Assembly (NCBI GenBank): GCA_017995195.1
Contig: JAGOJI010000005.1
Span: 1-45,846 of the forward strand
Direction: 5' to 3'
Source of the DNA: Cloacibacterium sp.
GTDB lineage: Bacteria; Bacteroidota; Bacteroidia; Flavobacteriales; Weeksellaceae
Length of the DNA stretch: 45,846 bases
Within the stretch, counting starts at the first letter, position 1, and every line of letters starts with the position of its first letter. Positions 6,711 to 15,886 of the stretch are shown here, piece by piece. The translations under genes were made by a program, and so were the position numbers. The notes beneath the pieces are model-generated. The model did not search any database. It had not been told where the DNA came from and saw nothing but the letters and a program-made list of their open reading frames with translations.

Positions 6711-7961
6711 TTAGTTGTATTTAATTGATTTTACCGGAGAAATTTTACTAATCAAATAACTTGGGAGAATAAGCGAGATTCCTGAAATTGCTAAAATTCC
6801 TAATGAAATCACCAAAATATAAACCGGATTTAGATCAACAGGAACCGTACTTACATAGTAGTTTTCGGGGTTGAGTTTTATAACTCCAAAGAATTTTTGA
6901 ATAAATAATAAGCCCAAACCAATAAGATTTCCTATAACAAGCCCGGGAACCATAATCATTAAAGTATAATTGATGAAAATGGCTCTTATTTGTGCATTGT
7001 TGGCACCCAATGTTTTTAGTAGACCTATAGAGTTTGTTCTTTCAATAATTAAAATAAGCAATACCATAATGATATTAATGATAACCACAATAAGCATAAT
7101 GGTAATAATTAAAGCAATGTTGGTATCAAAAATATCAATCCACTGAAGAATTTGAGGATATTTGTCTGTAGCTTTTTCGGCATAGTTTCTATAGCCAATG
7201 AGTTGCTCTATTTTCGGGAACACTTCGTCTACCTTATCAAAATCACGCAGAAAAATATCCATTCCACCAATGTCAGTTTTCTCCATTCCTTGTATTCTTC
7301 TCACATGGTTGATGTCACCTATTACAAAGAGATCGTCAATCATTTTGATGTCGGTTTTATAAATTCCTTTAACCTCAAATTTTCGGTAAATAGGTTTTTC
7401 GTTTTCTTTGGAAAAGATAGCAACAATGCTGTCTTTTACTTTCAGGTGCATATCCTTGGCTATTTTTTCGGATAGTATAATCTGGCTGTTGTAGCCTTTT
7501 TCGGTAAATACAGGAATCTCACCAGAAACCATGAATTTCTTGAATCGTTCGGTATCAAAATTCTTTGCCATACCTTTTAGGATAATACCCGCAAAATGGC
7601 TTTCGTTTCTCAAAATACCACTTACGGTAGCAAAAGACTGTGTACTTTCGATTTCAGAGAGCGATTGGAGCTTCTGTGGCTGAAAATTTTCTTTGTGGAG
7701 AACAGAGGAGTTGTAAGACGAGTTGGAGCGGGTAGACTTTACCGAAATATGTCCGCCAAAATCTCCCATTCTGTTTTTAATTGCCTTTTTGGAGCCCAGG
7801 CCTGTGGAAACAGTAATTAATGAAACAATGATTCCCAAAGCTACCGAAAGCCTCCCGATGAATACAATCACTCGCGAAAGATTATTTTTGTTATCTTTGG
7901 AAAACGCAATTTTTTTAGAAAAATATATAGGAAATTTCAAGTCGATGGATTTAAAAGTCAA
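6711..7961 (-). CDS. FtsX/LolE-type ABC transporter permease
   Basis: A 416-aa inner-membrane permease of the lipoprotein-releasing (LolC/LolE) and MacB/FtsX superfamily. The first membrane helix is at about 30-55 (VIVFIGRLSVALGIIVSLI), followed by a large periplasmic domain to about 275 and three C-terminal helices near 278-306, 325-352 and 372-405. The cytoplasmic segment IIERTNSIGLLKTLGA is the coupling motif of FtsX-like permeases. The cognate ATPase is not in the window. The gene is divergent to namZ. With the ATG at 7961 the two coding regions overlap by 17 bases; a TTG at 7940 would remove the overlap and still leave the conserved FPIYFSKK start. Transport of outer-membrane lipoproteins is the likely role, by family. 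Confidence 0.85.
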   Translation of the reverse strand: MTFKSIDLKFPIYFSKKIAFSKDNKNNLSRVIVFIGRLSVALGIIVSLITVSTGLGSKKAIKNRMGDFGGHISVKSTRSNSSYNSSVLHKENFQPQKLQSLSEIESTQSFATVSGILRNESHFAGIILKGMAKNFDTERFKKFMVSGEIPVFTEKGYNSQIILSEKIAKDMHLKVKDSIVAIFSKENEKPIYRKFEVKGIYKTDIKMIDDLFVIGDINHVRRIQGMEKTDIGGMDIFLRDFDKVDEVFPKIEQLIGYRNYAEKATDKYPQILQWIDIFDTNIALIITIMLIVVIINIIMVLLILIIERTNSIGLLKTLGANNAQIRAIFINYTLMIMVPGLVIGNLIGLGLLFIQKFFGVIKLNPENYYVSTVPVDLNPVYILVISLGILAISGISLILPSYLISKISPVKSIKYN

Positions 7962-9159
7962 AATTAAAGATTTCGTAGCAATTGTGCTAATTGTTTTTGG
8001 AACTTGTCAATATTATACTGCTCAGAAGTTATATTCAGCCACTTCAACCTCAGAAAATTGTTTCAAAACAGGGGCAGACAGGCCGGAACTCTATCTCCCT
8101 TTACTCAAAAATAAAACACTGGCTATTGTAACCAACCAAACCGGTTTACTGAGTGATGGTACCCATTTGGTAGATTTTTTGGTAAAAAATAACATCAAAA
8201 TAAAATCAATTTTTGCTCCGGAACACGGCTTCAGGGGAACTGCCGACGCAGGAGAGCATGTTAAAAACGGAATCGATAAAAAAACCAATTTGCCTATTGT
8301 TTCGCTTTATGGTAATAACAAGAAACCTACGCCCAATCAACTGCAAGGAGTAGATTTGGTTTTATTTGATATTCAAGATGTCGGCGTAAGATTTTATACC
8401 TATATTTCTACACTTGCTTACGTAATGGAAGCTGCCGCAGAGAACAATGTAGAAGTAATGGTGCTGGATCGCCCAAATCCACACGACGGGTACATTGATG
8501 GTCCTGTGCTAAAACAAAAATGGACAAGTTTTGTAGGGCTTCACTCTGTTCCGGTGGTTTATGGGCTTACGATAGGCGAGTATGGTAAAATGGTAAATGG
8601 TGAAAAATGGTTGAAAAATGGAGTTCAGTGCAAATACTCCTTGATTCCAATGATGAATTACCACAAAAAACAACGTTATACCATCTCCGAGAGACCATCG
8701 CCTAACTTGCCCAATAGTCAATCCATTAATTTGTACCCAAGCCTTTGCTTCTTCGAAGGGACGCAGGTTTCTGTAGGAAGAGGTACAGATTTTCCGTTTC
8801 AGATTTATGGCAGTCCTTGGACAAAAAAAATGCCTTATCAGTTTACTCCCAAACCCAATTTTGGAGCCAAAGACCCTTTTTTGAACGGTCAGCTATGTTT
8901 TGGAGAAGACTTAAGTAAATACAACAAGGATTTAAGAGAAATTAATCTGGAATGGGTAATAAGAGCCTACGAGAATTATAAAAACCCACAGCAAGATTTT
9001 TTCCTTAAAAACCTTTGGTTCGATACATTGGCAGGAACAGATGAACTCAGAAAACAAATTATCGCCAAAAAATCTATACAGGAAATAAAGCATTCGTGGA
9101 AAAAAGATTTGGAGGATTTTCAAAAAATAAGAACGAAATATATAGTCTACGAGGACTAA
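7945..9159 (+). CDS. namZ: Exo-beta-N-acetylmuramidase NamZ-like (DUF1343)
   Basis: A 404-aa exported protein of the DUF1343/NamZ family, which releases terminal N-acetylmuramic acid from peptidoglycan fragments. Family hallmarks are TNQTGLLSDGTH near residue 59-70, FAPEHGFRG near 92-100, the signature DIQDVGVRFYTYISTL near 142-157, and DRPNPHDG near 175. The open frame extends 74 codons further upstream, but that part is antisense to the permease gene. The ATG at 7945 gives a hydrophobic signal segment (DFVAIVLIVFGTCQYYTAQ) and is preferred. Export fits a role in recycling murein outside the inner membrane. Confidence 0.88.
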   Translation: MDLKVKIKDFVAIVLIVFGTCQYYTAQKLYSATSTSENCFKTGADRPELYLPLLKNKTLAIVTNQTGLLSDGTHLVDFLVKNNIKIKSIFAPEHGFRGTADAGEHVKNGIDKKTNLPIVSLYGNNKKPTPNQLQGVDLVLFDIQDVGVRFYTYISTLAYVMEAAAENNVEVMVLDRPNPHDGYIDGPVLKQKWTSFVGLHSVPVVYGLTIGEYGKMVNGEKWLKNGVQCKYSLIPMMNYHKKQRYTISERPSPNLPNSQSINLYPSLCFFEGTQVSVGRGTDFPFQIYGSPWTKKMPYQFTPKPNFGAKDPFLNGQLCFGEDLSKYNKDLREINLEWVIRAYENYKNPQQDFFLKNLWFDTLAGTDELRKQIIAKKSIQEIKHSWKKDLEDFQKIRTKYIVYED

Positions 9160-9211
9160 AAAAGTGATAAAATATTTTTTTAAGTATCTCTTAACTCTGG
9201 TATAACATAAA

Positions 9212-11347
9212 ATGAGCAAACATATAGACCCTAGTAAAGTAGAAGGTAAAACACATCACCCCTTGTCGGCATGGTTTCTTGGCCCGAAAGCAGAAAATTC
9301 TGCCATTTGGAAGGAACTCATCAACTATATTTTTGATGATTATATCCACTGGAGACGAAATTATTTCCCTACCGATCCTGTAGTGGTAGACAGGGTTCTA
9401 CGAAGAAATCAGGAATTTTGGTATGATAAACTTACGGGGCAGATAGATTCTGTACTCAACGAGCTCAAGGCACATTATCCTTTTTATTCGCCAAGGTATA
9501 TTGCTCATATGCTTTCGGAGCAATCGCTCCCATCAGTTATTGGATATTTTGCGGGTATGCTTTATAATCCTAATAATGTAACAAGTGAGGCAGCACCGGT
9601 AACCGTTCCGCTGGAAATAGAGGCCGGAAAAATGGTAGCAGAGATGCTAGGCTATCATCCCGAATATTCGTGGACACACATTACTTCCGGAGGTACTATT
9701 GCCAATTTGGAGGCTTTATGGGTAGCAAGAACTATTCAGTTTGCTCCTTTGGTGGTTCAGGAATATTGTAAAAAAAATAAGATTGATTTTAAAATACAAT
9801 TACCTAAGCATAAGGAAAACCAAAGTATTTCTATTAGCGAAGTACTTCCCAAAGATTTATTGACCATAAAACCTAAGGAATCTATCTTTATCTATAGAAA
9901 ACTGGCGAATTATCTTATTAATGACTTGCACCAAGAACCCAAAAAGGTTATCCAGTCCATTAATGCTTTTATTCCAACTTCAAAATTCAACATTGCAGAA
10001 AAAGGCTTGCTTTCGGTTTTGGGAGAATTGGGACTTACCCCTAAAATTTTTGTGTCGGAAGCAGCACATTATTCCATTAAAAAGGCTGCTAATATCTTAG
10101 GGTATGGTGAAGATAATGTAGTTAAAATTCCGGTAGAAGCTAATTTCAGAATCAATGTTCAGGAACTAAAAAAATTAATTGAGAATTTAAAAGACAGTGA
10201 GTATATAGCCGCTGTTATAGGGATTTTAGGTACTACTGAAGAAGGTGCTATAGACCCTATTCACGAAATAGCAACGTTGAGAGATGAGTTGAGTAAAAAA
10301 AACAATCTTTCTTTTTGGTTTCATGTAGATGCGGCTTGGGGAGGCTATATGCGTAGTTTGCTGAATCACCCCGATTTGAATAAAGAAAAGATGGATTTGG
10401 AAAAATCTTATGCTTCTTATTCGGATAAATTGTGTGTAAAGGAGCAATATGACATTGATATCAACGAAAAGATCATTGTAAAAGATGTGGAAATAGAATG
10501 GAACGATCCCTCGGTTTATAAGGCATTATTATCCATTCAAAAAGCGGATTCCATTACAATAGATCCTCATAAATTAGGCTATATTCCTTATCCTGCGGGA
10601 ATGATTAGCTTTAAAAATGGGGTGGTAACAGAGCATATTAAGCAAGAAGCACAATATATTTCCGATGAAAAGGGAGGAATTAAAAATATTGATTCTCTGA
10701 GCCAAATCACAGCTGTAGGACCTTATATTATTGAAGGTTCTAAACCCGGAGCTGCTGCCGCTGCTTGTTACCTTGCTCACAAGGCCATTCCGTTAGATAC
10801 TCATGGGCACGGTAAAATCATTAGAACCACCTTACTGAACACGAAAAAATTGTGCAGCTATTTAGATGAGCACAAAAATATGTTTTTGGAGCTGGAACAG
10901 CATCTTTTTTCCGATGAGGAAATAACAGATCACCCTTTCACATTTCAATACCTCTATGAGCCGGATAGTAATGTGGTGTGTTTTATAGCGAAGCCTATGA
11001 AACTGGAAAATGGACGATTGGTAGATGTTGACGTATCGCTGAAAAAACTCAATCAGCTCAATAAAAAATTATACAGCAAACTCTCCATTAGTGATTCTAG
11101 CACGCCTTATAGACAAGAGTTTTTTGTTTCCAGAACTACCTTCAATGAAAGCCAGTATAGTTATAACTCCATCAAAAAACTATTAGAAAAACTCCGTATC
11201 AATCAAAAAGAATACGACCAGAACGGTCTGTTTGTCCTTCGTTCTACAGTTATGAATCCGTGGCACTGGAACGCAAAATTAGCAGGAATGGATTATTTTA
11301 AAGAATTTATATTCTGCTTACACAGGATTACGAGAGAGTTGATATAA
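9212..11347 (+). CDS. Group II PLP-dependent decarboxylase (tyrosine decarboxylase-like)
   Basis: A 711-aa pyridoxal-phosphate enzyme of the group II amino-acid decarboxylase family. Substrate-side features are SPRYIAHMLSEQSLPS near 90-105 and HITSGGTIANLEAL near 155-168. The PLP-stacking motif HVDAAWGGYMRS contains Asp373, and the Schiff-base lysine is near 454 in DPHKLGYIPYPAG. The DPHKxGYIPY form and the long insertions resemble bacterial tyrosine decarboxylases (about 620 aa), but this protein is about 90 residues longer, so the substrate is open. No amine antiporter gene is adjacent. It stands alone, 52 bases after namZ on the same strand, and could be read through from it. Confidence 0.8.
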   Translation: MSKHIDPSKVEGKTHHPLSAWFLGPKAENSAIWKELINYIFDDYIHWRRNYFPTDPVVVDRVLRRNQEFWYDKLTGQIDSVLNELKAHYPFYSPRYIAHMLSEQSLPSVIGYFAGMLYNPNNVTSEAAPVTVPLEIEAGKMVAEMLGYHPEYSWTHITSGGTIANLEALWVARTIQFAPLVVQEYCKKNKIDFKIQLPKHKENQSISISEVLPKDLLTIKPKESIFIYRKLANYLINDLHQEPKKVIQSINAFIPTSKFNIAEKGLLSVLGELGLTPKIFVSEAAHYSIKKAANILGYGEDNVVKIPVEANFRINVQELKKLIENLKDSEYIAAVIGILGTTEEGAIDPIHEIATLRDELSKKNNLSFWFHVDAAWGGYMRSLLNHPDLNKEKMDLEKSYASYSDKLCVKEQYDIDINEKIIVKDVEIEWNDPSVYKALLSIQKADSITIDPHKLGYIPYPAGMISFKNGVVTEHIKQEAQYISDEKGGIKNIDSLSQITAVGPYIIEGSKPGAAAAACYLAHKAIPLDTHGHGKIIRTTLLNTKKLCSYLDEHKNMFLELEQHLFSDEEITDHPFTFQYLYEPDSNVVCFIAKPMKLENGRLVDVDVSLKKLNQLNKKLYSKLSISDSSTPYRQEFFVSRTTFNESQYSYNSIKKLLEKLRINQKEYDQNGLFVLRSTVMNPWHWNAKLAGMDYFKEFIFCLHRITRELI

Positions 11348-11366
11348 GTATCATCTAATCATTTAA

Positions 11367-11576
11367 TTAATCGAAATGATTCGAAGGATGATTATTCTTG
11401 TCTTGATTTCGGTTGTATATGATCATTCCTATGGCGAGTCCTACTACTCCTGCAATACCGTTCATAAGGGCTGTTTGCAGTTTATCAGGCGAAGTATTTC
11501 CGATGTAATTCATCAAGAATATAATAATGAAGGTTAAGATACTTACGATAAGGAATTTAGCACTCTTGATTTTCAT
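11367..11576 (-). CDS. Small membrane protein with two helices
   Basis: A 69-aa protein with two predicted membrane helices, about residues 7-26 (FLIVSILTFIIIFLMNYI) and 38-56 (LMNGIAGVVGLAIGMIIY), and a polar, Asn/His-rich tail. I do not recognise a family. It is the last gene of a three-gene operon, 3 bases after the DUF3575 gene, which supports it as a real gene despite its size. Confidence 0.6.
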   Translation of the reverse strand: MKIKSAKFLIVSILTFIIIFLMNYIGNTSPDKLQTALMNGIAGVVGLAIGMIIYNRNQDKNNHPSNHFD

Positions 11577-11579
11577 GGG

Positions 11580-12140
11580 TTAAAGTTTATAAGATACCAT
11601 AATGCCTCCTCTGTAAGGAATCCACTCTCCACTTTTATTCCAGTGGTCGGCAGTCTCGTATCTTCCAATAGGCTCGGTGCTGCTGTAGCCGTGATAGAAA
11701 CCTTGCGAAAAACCGCCTCCGAGATAAAAATCGATATTCCAGTTTCGTTTCCACTGGTACTGGTAGCCGACTACGCCTCCCAGCATAATGTTGAACCCTC
11801 TTTGGTATTTGTCGGCATTCCAATAATTCCATTTTTGAATATCAAAAACAGATCCTCCAAGGTTGACTCCTGCATACCACTTGTTGAAAACTTCTTTGAA
11901 ATAATATCTGCCCTCTATATGTCCCATATATACTTGCAGATGCCTTCCGTTGAAAGATTTCCAAGGCGATATAAAAACATCGCCTTGTAGGCTGATATTG
12001 TGGTTGATTTCTCTTTCTACACCTATATTTATCATTCCTAAAGGGAGAAATAAAGCATTTGCCTTGATTCGAGTTTGTTTTTCTTGCGAAAACGAAAAAA
12101 CTGCAGTACACAATAAAATGAATAGCCAATATTTTTTCAT
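11580..12140 (-). CDS. DUF3575-like outer-membrane protein
   Basis: A 186-aa exported protein with an N-terminal signal peptide ending FSFSQ near residue 19. The following ANALFLPLGMINIGVEREIN and the HIEGRYYFKE block near 74-83 match the DUF3575 family, typical of Bacteroidota and thought to form small outer-membrane barrels. It has aromatic-rich strands with glycines and a final YRGGIMVSYKL. It lies 13 bases after the thioredoxin-family gene and 3 before the small membrane protein gene, so the three are probably cotranscribed. Confidence 0.75.
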   Translation of the reverse strand: MKKYWLFILLCTAVFSFSQEKQTRIKANALFLPLGMINIGVEREINHNISLQGDVFISPWKSFNGRHLQVYMGHIEGRYYFKEVFNKWYAGVNLGGSVFDIQKWNYWNADKYQRGFNIMLGGVVGYQYQWKRNWNIDFYLGGGFSQGFYHGYSSTEPIGRYETADHWNKSGEWIPYRGGIMVSYKL

Positions 12141-12153
12141 AAACAGCAGGTAA

Positions 12154-13332
12154 TTATTTCTTTTTTAGCGTGTTTAGAAGCTTTTGAGTTTCTTCAAACT
12201 CTTCTCCTTTTGCCTTGGCTAGTTCAATAGATTTTTCTGCCCATAGTATGGCATTTGTTTTATCACCTAATTTATGATAAAGATTGGCGAGTGTATCGGT
12301 ATTATGAGAGGCTTGTTCTTTTTTTATAGATTCTTTTGCCCACTCCAAAGCAATATTTAGTGATTCGGGGCGATCTATCTTTTGGAAAAAATTCCAAGCA
12401 ACACTATTGAGCTCGTTGGCATCAAAAAGTGCAGGGTTTTTATAATATTCCAAAGCTGTTTTCTCGTATTCGGTATATTTTTTTTCCTTTAGATAAAAAT
12501 TGAGTTTGAGTTTATTCAAAGCTTTTGTAGCTTCTTCTTTTCCTACAATTTTAGAGGATTCAGTAATAAAATACTCTTCTTTTATTATTTTTTTATCAAA
12601 ATCTATTGCATTTTTTATAATCCCCGAAAGTTTGACTTGATTATCGAATAGCAAATACTTATCCTCGGGAAGTATTTTGATAATCTCATTTTTATTCTTG
12701 ATGAAATACTGATAATTAGCATCATTGGGCGACTGTGTAAAAAACATCAATATGCCTACTTCGTCTTTAGAAATATCAGGGTTTTTCTTTGTGTTGAAGT
12801 ATCTTTCCGAGGCTTTTTTGGCAAAATCGTAATCACTGGAATAATTGGTGTTGATGATATTTTTGAGAAACTCCGGATTGCTTTCTCCCTCATCAAACCT
12901 TTTCTTAATTGCCTCAATGTTATTATTGGGATTTTGGGCATTTTTTCCTAAATCCAAAAATTGATTTTCCTCAAAATATCCTACAGCCTTGTGAACCACT
13001 TCTCCTTTTCCGTTGATGAACAAATAAGTAGGATAGGCTCTTACATTATATTTTTTTGCAATGGTAACTCCTTCGCCTTTTTCCATATCAATTTTAGCAT
13101 TAATGAAATGGGCATTGTAGTACTCTTTTACCGAATTTTTGGTAAAAATATTTTTGTCCATCATTTTACAAGGTCCGCACCAAGAAGCGTAGGCATCTAA
13201 GAAAATGAGTTTGTTCTGTTTTTTTGCTTTTTCAAGAATTTTAGCGAAATTATCTTTCTCGAACTGAATACTTTCCTGAGAAAATAAAACAGCAGAGGTA
13301 CTTAGTAGAAAGACGAAAAATGTTTTTTTCAT
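12154..13332 (-). CDS. Exported thioredoxin-family protein with C-terminal helical repeats
   Basis: A 392-aa periplasmic protein. The signal peptide spans about 1-18. A thioredoxin-like domain covers about 20-130 with the redox motif WCGPC (in DAYASWCGPCKMMDKN) near residue 51-55 and the cis-proline in VRAYPTYLF near 98-106. The remainder is helical, and the last 80 residues have a TPR-like look (LANLYHKLGDKTNAILWAEKSIELA). It is probably a thiol-disulfide oxidoreductase or reductase. It is the first gene of the operon with DUF3575 and the small membrane protein. Confidence 0.85.
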   Translation of the reverse strand: MKKTFFVFLLSTSAVLFSQESIQFEKDNFAKILEKAKKQNKLIFLDAYASWCGPCKMMDKNIFTKNSVKEYYNAHFINAKIDMEKGEGVTIAKKYNVRAYPTYLFINGKGEVVHKAVGYFEENQFLDLGKNAQNPNNNIEAIKKRFDEGESNPEFLKNIINTNYSSDYDFAKKASERYFNTKKNPDISKDEVGILMFFTQSPNDANYQYFIKNKNEIIKILPEDKYLLFDNQVKLSGIIKNAIDFDKKIIKEEYFITESSKIVGKEEATKALNKLKLNFYLKEKKYTEYEKTALEYYKNPALFDANELNSVAWNFFQKIDRPESLNIALEWAKESIKKEQASHNTDTLANLYHKLGDKTNAILWAEKSIELAKAKGEEFEETQKLLNTLKKK

Positions 13333-13422
13333 TTAATGAAATTTTTGCGAATATACAGATAAAAACTGAACTGTTTTTTCAGATTATCCAAAAAAATGAC
13401 AGAGTTCTCCATTTTGTTATAG

Positions 13423-13480
13423 ATTCCTTTTGTCACCACACCGGAACAAGGTGACAGAATAGGTGACAAAAAAAAGGAAT
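13423..13480. repeat. Inverted repeat downstream of tRNA-Arg
   Basis: ATTCCTTTTGTCACC (13423-13437) is complementary to GGTGAC (13462-13467) followed after an A-run by GGAAT (13476-13480). A third GGTGAC sits in the loop at 13450-13455. A second hairpin (13530-13540 with 13549-13559) lies right behind the tRNA. These may terminate tRNA transcription or be an old integration scar. Confidence 0.45.
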
Positions 13481-13563
13481 AATAAGCCTTATTTCAAAAA
13501 ATATAAATGCTTACTATTCCTATGTTTTCGAAGGATTTAGTGTTTTTTCTAAACCCTTCTTCG

Positions 13564-13637
13564 TGAGCGCGGAAGGAGTCGAACCCTCAACCTCCTGAGC
13601 CGTAATCAGACGCTCTATCCAATTGAGCTACGCACCC
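13564..13637 (-). tRNA. tRNA-Arg (ACG)
   Basis: A 74-nt cloverleaf on the minus strand. The acceptor stem GGGTGCG pairs with CGCGCTC (two G-U pairs), the D-arm contains TAGCTCAATTGGATAGAGC, the anticodon loop TTACGGC holds anticodon ACG, and the T-arm is GAGGG-TTCGACT-CCTTC. Discriminator A. CCA is not encoded. A tRNA-Arg with ACG is normally edited to inosine at the wobble position and reads CGN codons. Confidence 0.95.
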
Positions 13638-13649
13638 GTTTTCGGTTTG

Positions 13650-13657
13650 CAAATATA
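13650..13657 (-). promoter_or_regulatory. -7 element of the tRNA-Arg promoter
   Basis: TATATTTG on the minus strand, a perfect TAnnTTTG, ends 12 bases before the 5' end of the tRNA. No clear TTG lies at the usual -33 distance. Confidence 0.6.
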
Positions 13658-13681
13658 ATACTTTTTCGTTTTCTTTGGCAT

Positions 13682-14728
13682 ATGAAATCAAAAATTTTAA
13701 TTATAATTTCTTTTTTGCTGTTTGTTTCATGCAAAAAAAATCAATCAGAACCGTTAAATTCGTGGACGAAAATATCATCAAAAGTTCAGTTTACAGAAGA
13801 TAAACAGTTTTTTAAATTAAAATCAGGAAAATTCGACTATACTTTCGATAAGGCGAAAATACCTTTTAGGAGAGTTGTTATGCTCAATGCAAGTTTGGTA
13901 GGATATGTAGTGGAGCTTCATGAAGAGCAGAAAATAGTAGGGGTTGCCGGCAAAGAATACATCTATTCCGATAAAATTCGGCAACTGATTCAGAATAATT
14001 TAATTGAAGATGTGGGCAGCGACCAAAAATATAATGTAGAGAAAATTTTGGCTCTGAAACCCGATGTTATTTTTACCAATTATATTTCCAGTTTCGAGAA
14101 TACTTATGATGTACTAAGGAAAAACGGTATTCAGTTGGTGTTTTTAGACGAATATTTGGAGCAAAAACCACTGGAAAAAGCCGCTTATCTGAAAATTTTC
14201 GGAAAATTGCTAGGTACGGAACAAAAGGCAGAGCAAAAATTTTCGGAAATCGAAAAAAACTACCATTCCCTGAAAGAAAAAACAAAAACTGCAAAGGAAA
14301 ATCCGAAAGTTTTGGTAAACGAAATGTATGGGAACCAATGGTTTATGGCTGGTGGAAATACCTTTGTCGCTCATTATTTGCGAGATGCGGGGGCAAAATA
14401 TATTTTGGCAGAAGACCATAGCGACCGCTCGGTTCCTATGAGTTTTGAAGAGGTGTTGGCAAAGTCTCAAAATACACCGTTTTGGGTAAATGCAGGAAAT
14501 TATAAAACCAAGAAAGAACTTTTGAGAATAAATCCTTCTTACGAGAAAATTTCTGCGTTTCGACAAGGTAATATATACAGCATCAATGCACGGCAAAAAG
14601 GCAATGCCAATGATTACTTTGAGAGTGGCACAGTACGGGCAGATTGGGTGTTGAAAGATTATATTCTTATCTTTCATCCGGAGTTACTGCCCCACGAAGA
14701 ACTTACTTACATGAGGCTGTTGAAATAA
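13682..14728 (+). CDS. ABC transporter substrate-binding lipoprotein (iron/B12 type)
   Basis: A 348-aa lipoprotein: signal peptide with lipobox LLFVSC, lipidated at Cys17. The mature part is a class III periplasmic-binding protein (TroA/BtuF/FepB fold) with RRVVMLNASLVGYVVEL near 62-78, then NVEKILALKPDVIFTNY near 118-135, and the long connecting helix QKAEQKFSEIEKNYHSL near 180-195. The family carries siderophores, heme or cobalamin to an inner-membrane ABC permease. The permease and ATPase genes do not follow, so the ligand cannot be named. The gene is divergent to tRNA-Arg, with the start 45 bases away. Confidence 0.82.
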   Translation: MKSKILIIISFLLFVSCKKNQSEPLNSWTKISSKVQFTEDKQFFKLKSGKFDYTFDKAKIPFRRVVMLNASLVGYVVELHEEQKIVGVAGKEYIYSDKIRQLIQNNLIEDVGSDQKYNVEKILALKPDVIFTNYISSFENTYDVLRKNGIQLVFLDEYLEQKPLEKAAYLKIFGKLLGTEQKAEQKFSEIEKNYHSLKEKTKTAKENPKVLVNEMYGNQWFMAGGNTFVAHYLRDAGAKYILAEDHSDRSVPMSFEEVLAKSQNTPFWVNAGNYKTKKELLRINPSYEKISAFRQGNIYSINARQKGNANDYFESGTVRADWVLKDYILIFHPELLPHEELTYMRLLK

Positions 14729-14784
14729 ACTTGTTGTATAATGTTTTAATTCCGTAATTTGTGGTGTTTTTTTAAATTAATAAT

Positions 14785-15699
14785 TTGAGTTCATATCTTA
14801 CTATATTAGGTTTCAATTCAGCGATTCCGACTGTAAAAACGGCTCCTACTTCGCAATTTTTGGAAATGGGAGATCGTTGTTTCTTAATTGATTGTGGCGA
14901 GGGTACGCAGGTACAACTTCGCAGGGCAAAAGTTAAGTTTTCAAAAATCAATCATATTTTCATTTCTCATTTGCATGGCGATCACTGTTTCGGCTTGCCG
15001 GGGCTTATTTCCTCATTTCAACTTTTGGGAAGGGAAATGCCGTTGCATATTTACGGACCTAAAGGCATCAAGGAAATGATAGAAACCGTTCTGAGAATTT
15101 CCCAGACCAATAAAGGTTTCGATTTGGTGTTTCATGAGTTGGAGAGCAAAAGTTCCGAACTTATTTTTGAAGACAATAGGGTAGAGGTTCGTACTATACC
15201 GCTCCATCACAGGATTTATTGCAATGGATATTTGTTTCAAGAAAAACCTAAAGAGCGTCATCTCAATATGCAGGAAGTTATAAAATACCCTGAAATTGAA
15301 ATTTGTGACTACCACCGCATCAAAAGAGGTGATGATTTTGTTTTGAAAGATGGCTATGTTTTGAAAAATGAAATTTTGACTAAAGAAGCGGAACCTTCTG
15401 TCTCTTATGCTTTTTGTAGTGATACCCGTTATTTAGAATCGGTTATCCCTATTATTCAGGGAGTTGATTTGCTGTACCACGAAGCTACGTTTTTGCATAA
15501 CCTGAAAGAGATGGCAGATTATACGGGACATTCTACAGCATTGGAAGCTGCAACTATTGCCCGAAAAGCTCATGTGAAAAAGCTGATATTAGGGCATTTT
15601 TCTAACCGATATAGTGATTTGACCGTTTTTACCGATGAAGCAAGAACTATTTTCCCCAACACTTTTTTGCCCAAAGCCTTAGAAGCCGTAAAGATTTAG
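14785..15699 (+). CDS. rnz: Ribonuclease Z
   Basis: A 304-aa metallo-beta-lactamase-fold endonuclease that trims the 3' end of tRNA precursors. Zinc ligands are in SHLHGDH near residue 61-67, His in the PLHHRIYCNGY block near 134-144, SDTRY near 211 and GHSTALEAA near 249-257; the last is the RNase Z signature. The start is a TTG at 14785, since no ATG is available before the conserved N-terminal strand (LTILGFNSAIPT). This enzyme is needed here: the only tRNA gene in the window lacks an encoded CCA. Confidence 0.93.
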   Translation: MSSYLTILGFNSAIPTVKTAPTSQFLEMGDRCFLIDCGEGTQVQLRRAKVKFSKINHIFISHLHGDHCFGLPGLISSFQLLGREMPLHIYGPKGIKEMIETVLRISQTNKGFDLVFHELESKSSELIFEDNRVEVRTIPLHHRIYCNGYLFQEKPKERHLNMQEVIKYPEIEICDYHRIKRGDDFVLKDGYVLKNEILTKEAEPSVSYAFCSDTRYLESVIPIIQGVDLLYHEATFLHNLKEMADYTGHSTALEAATIARKAHVKKLILGHFSNRYSDLTVFTDEARTIFPNTFLPKALEAVKI

Positions 15700-15886
15700 A
15701 GCTTGGATAGGAGGTTTATAAACTCGCAAGTCGTAAAATCGTTGGTTGTGAGATTAAAAATATTCCGAGTGTATGACGAAATTTTAAAATCATAAGTTTT
15801 TACACAAAAGTTACTATATTATCTTTTCGAAATTCTAAAATGGTGTTTTCTTTGGGTGCTTAGTGGTTAAATTTGTCATATACTTA

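Noticed and set aside
7723-7944. 74-codon N-terminal extension of the NamZ-like protein
   Set aside because: It is antisense to the FtsX-like permease gene and does not match DUF1343. The ATG at 7945 gives a signal peptide.
13370-13480. Integrase remnant between the thioredoxin gene and tRNA-Arg
   Set aside because: Short open frames exist, but no recombinase motif can be recognised in any of them.
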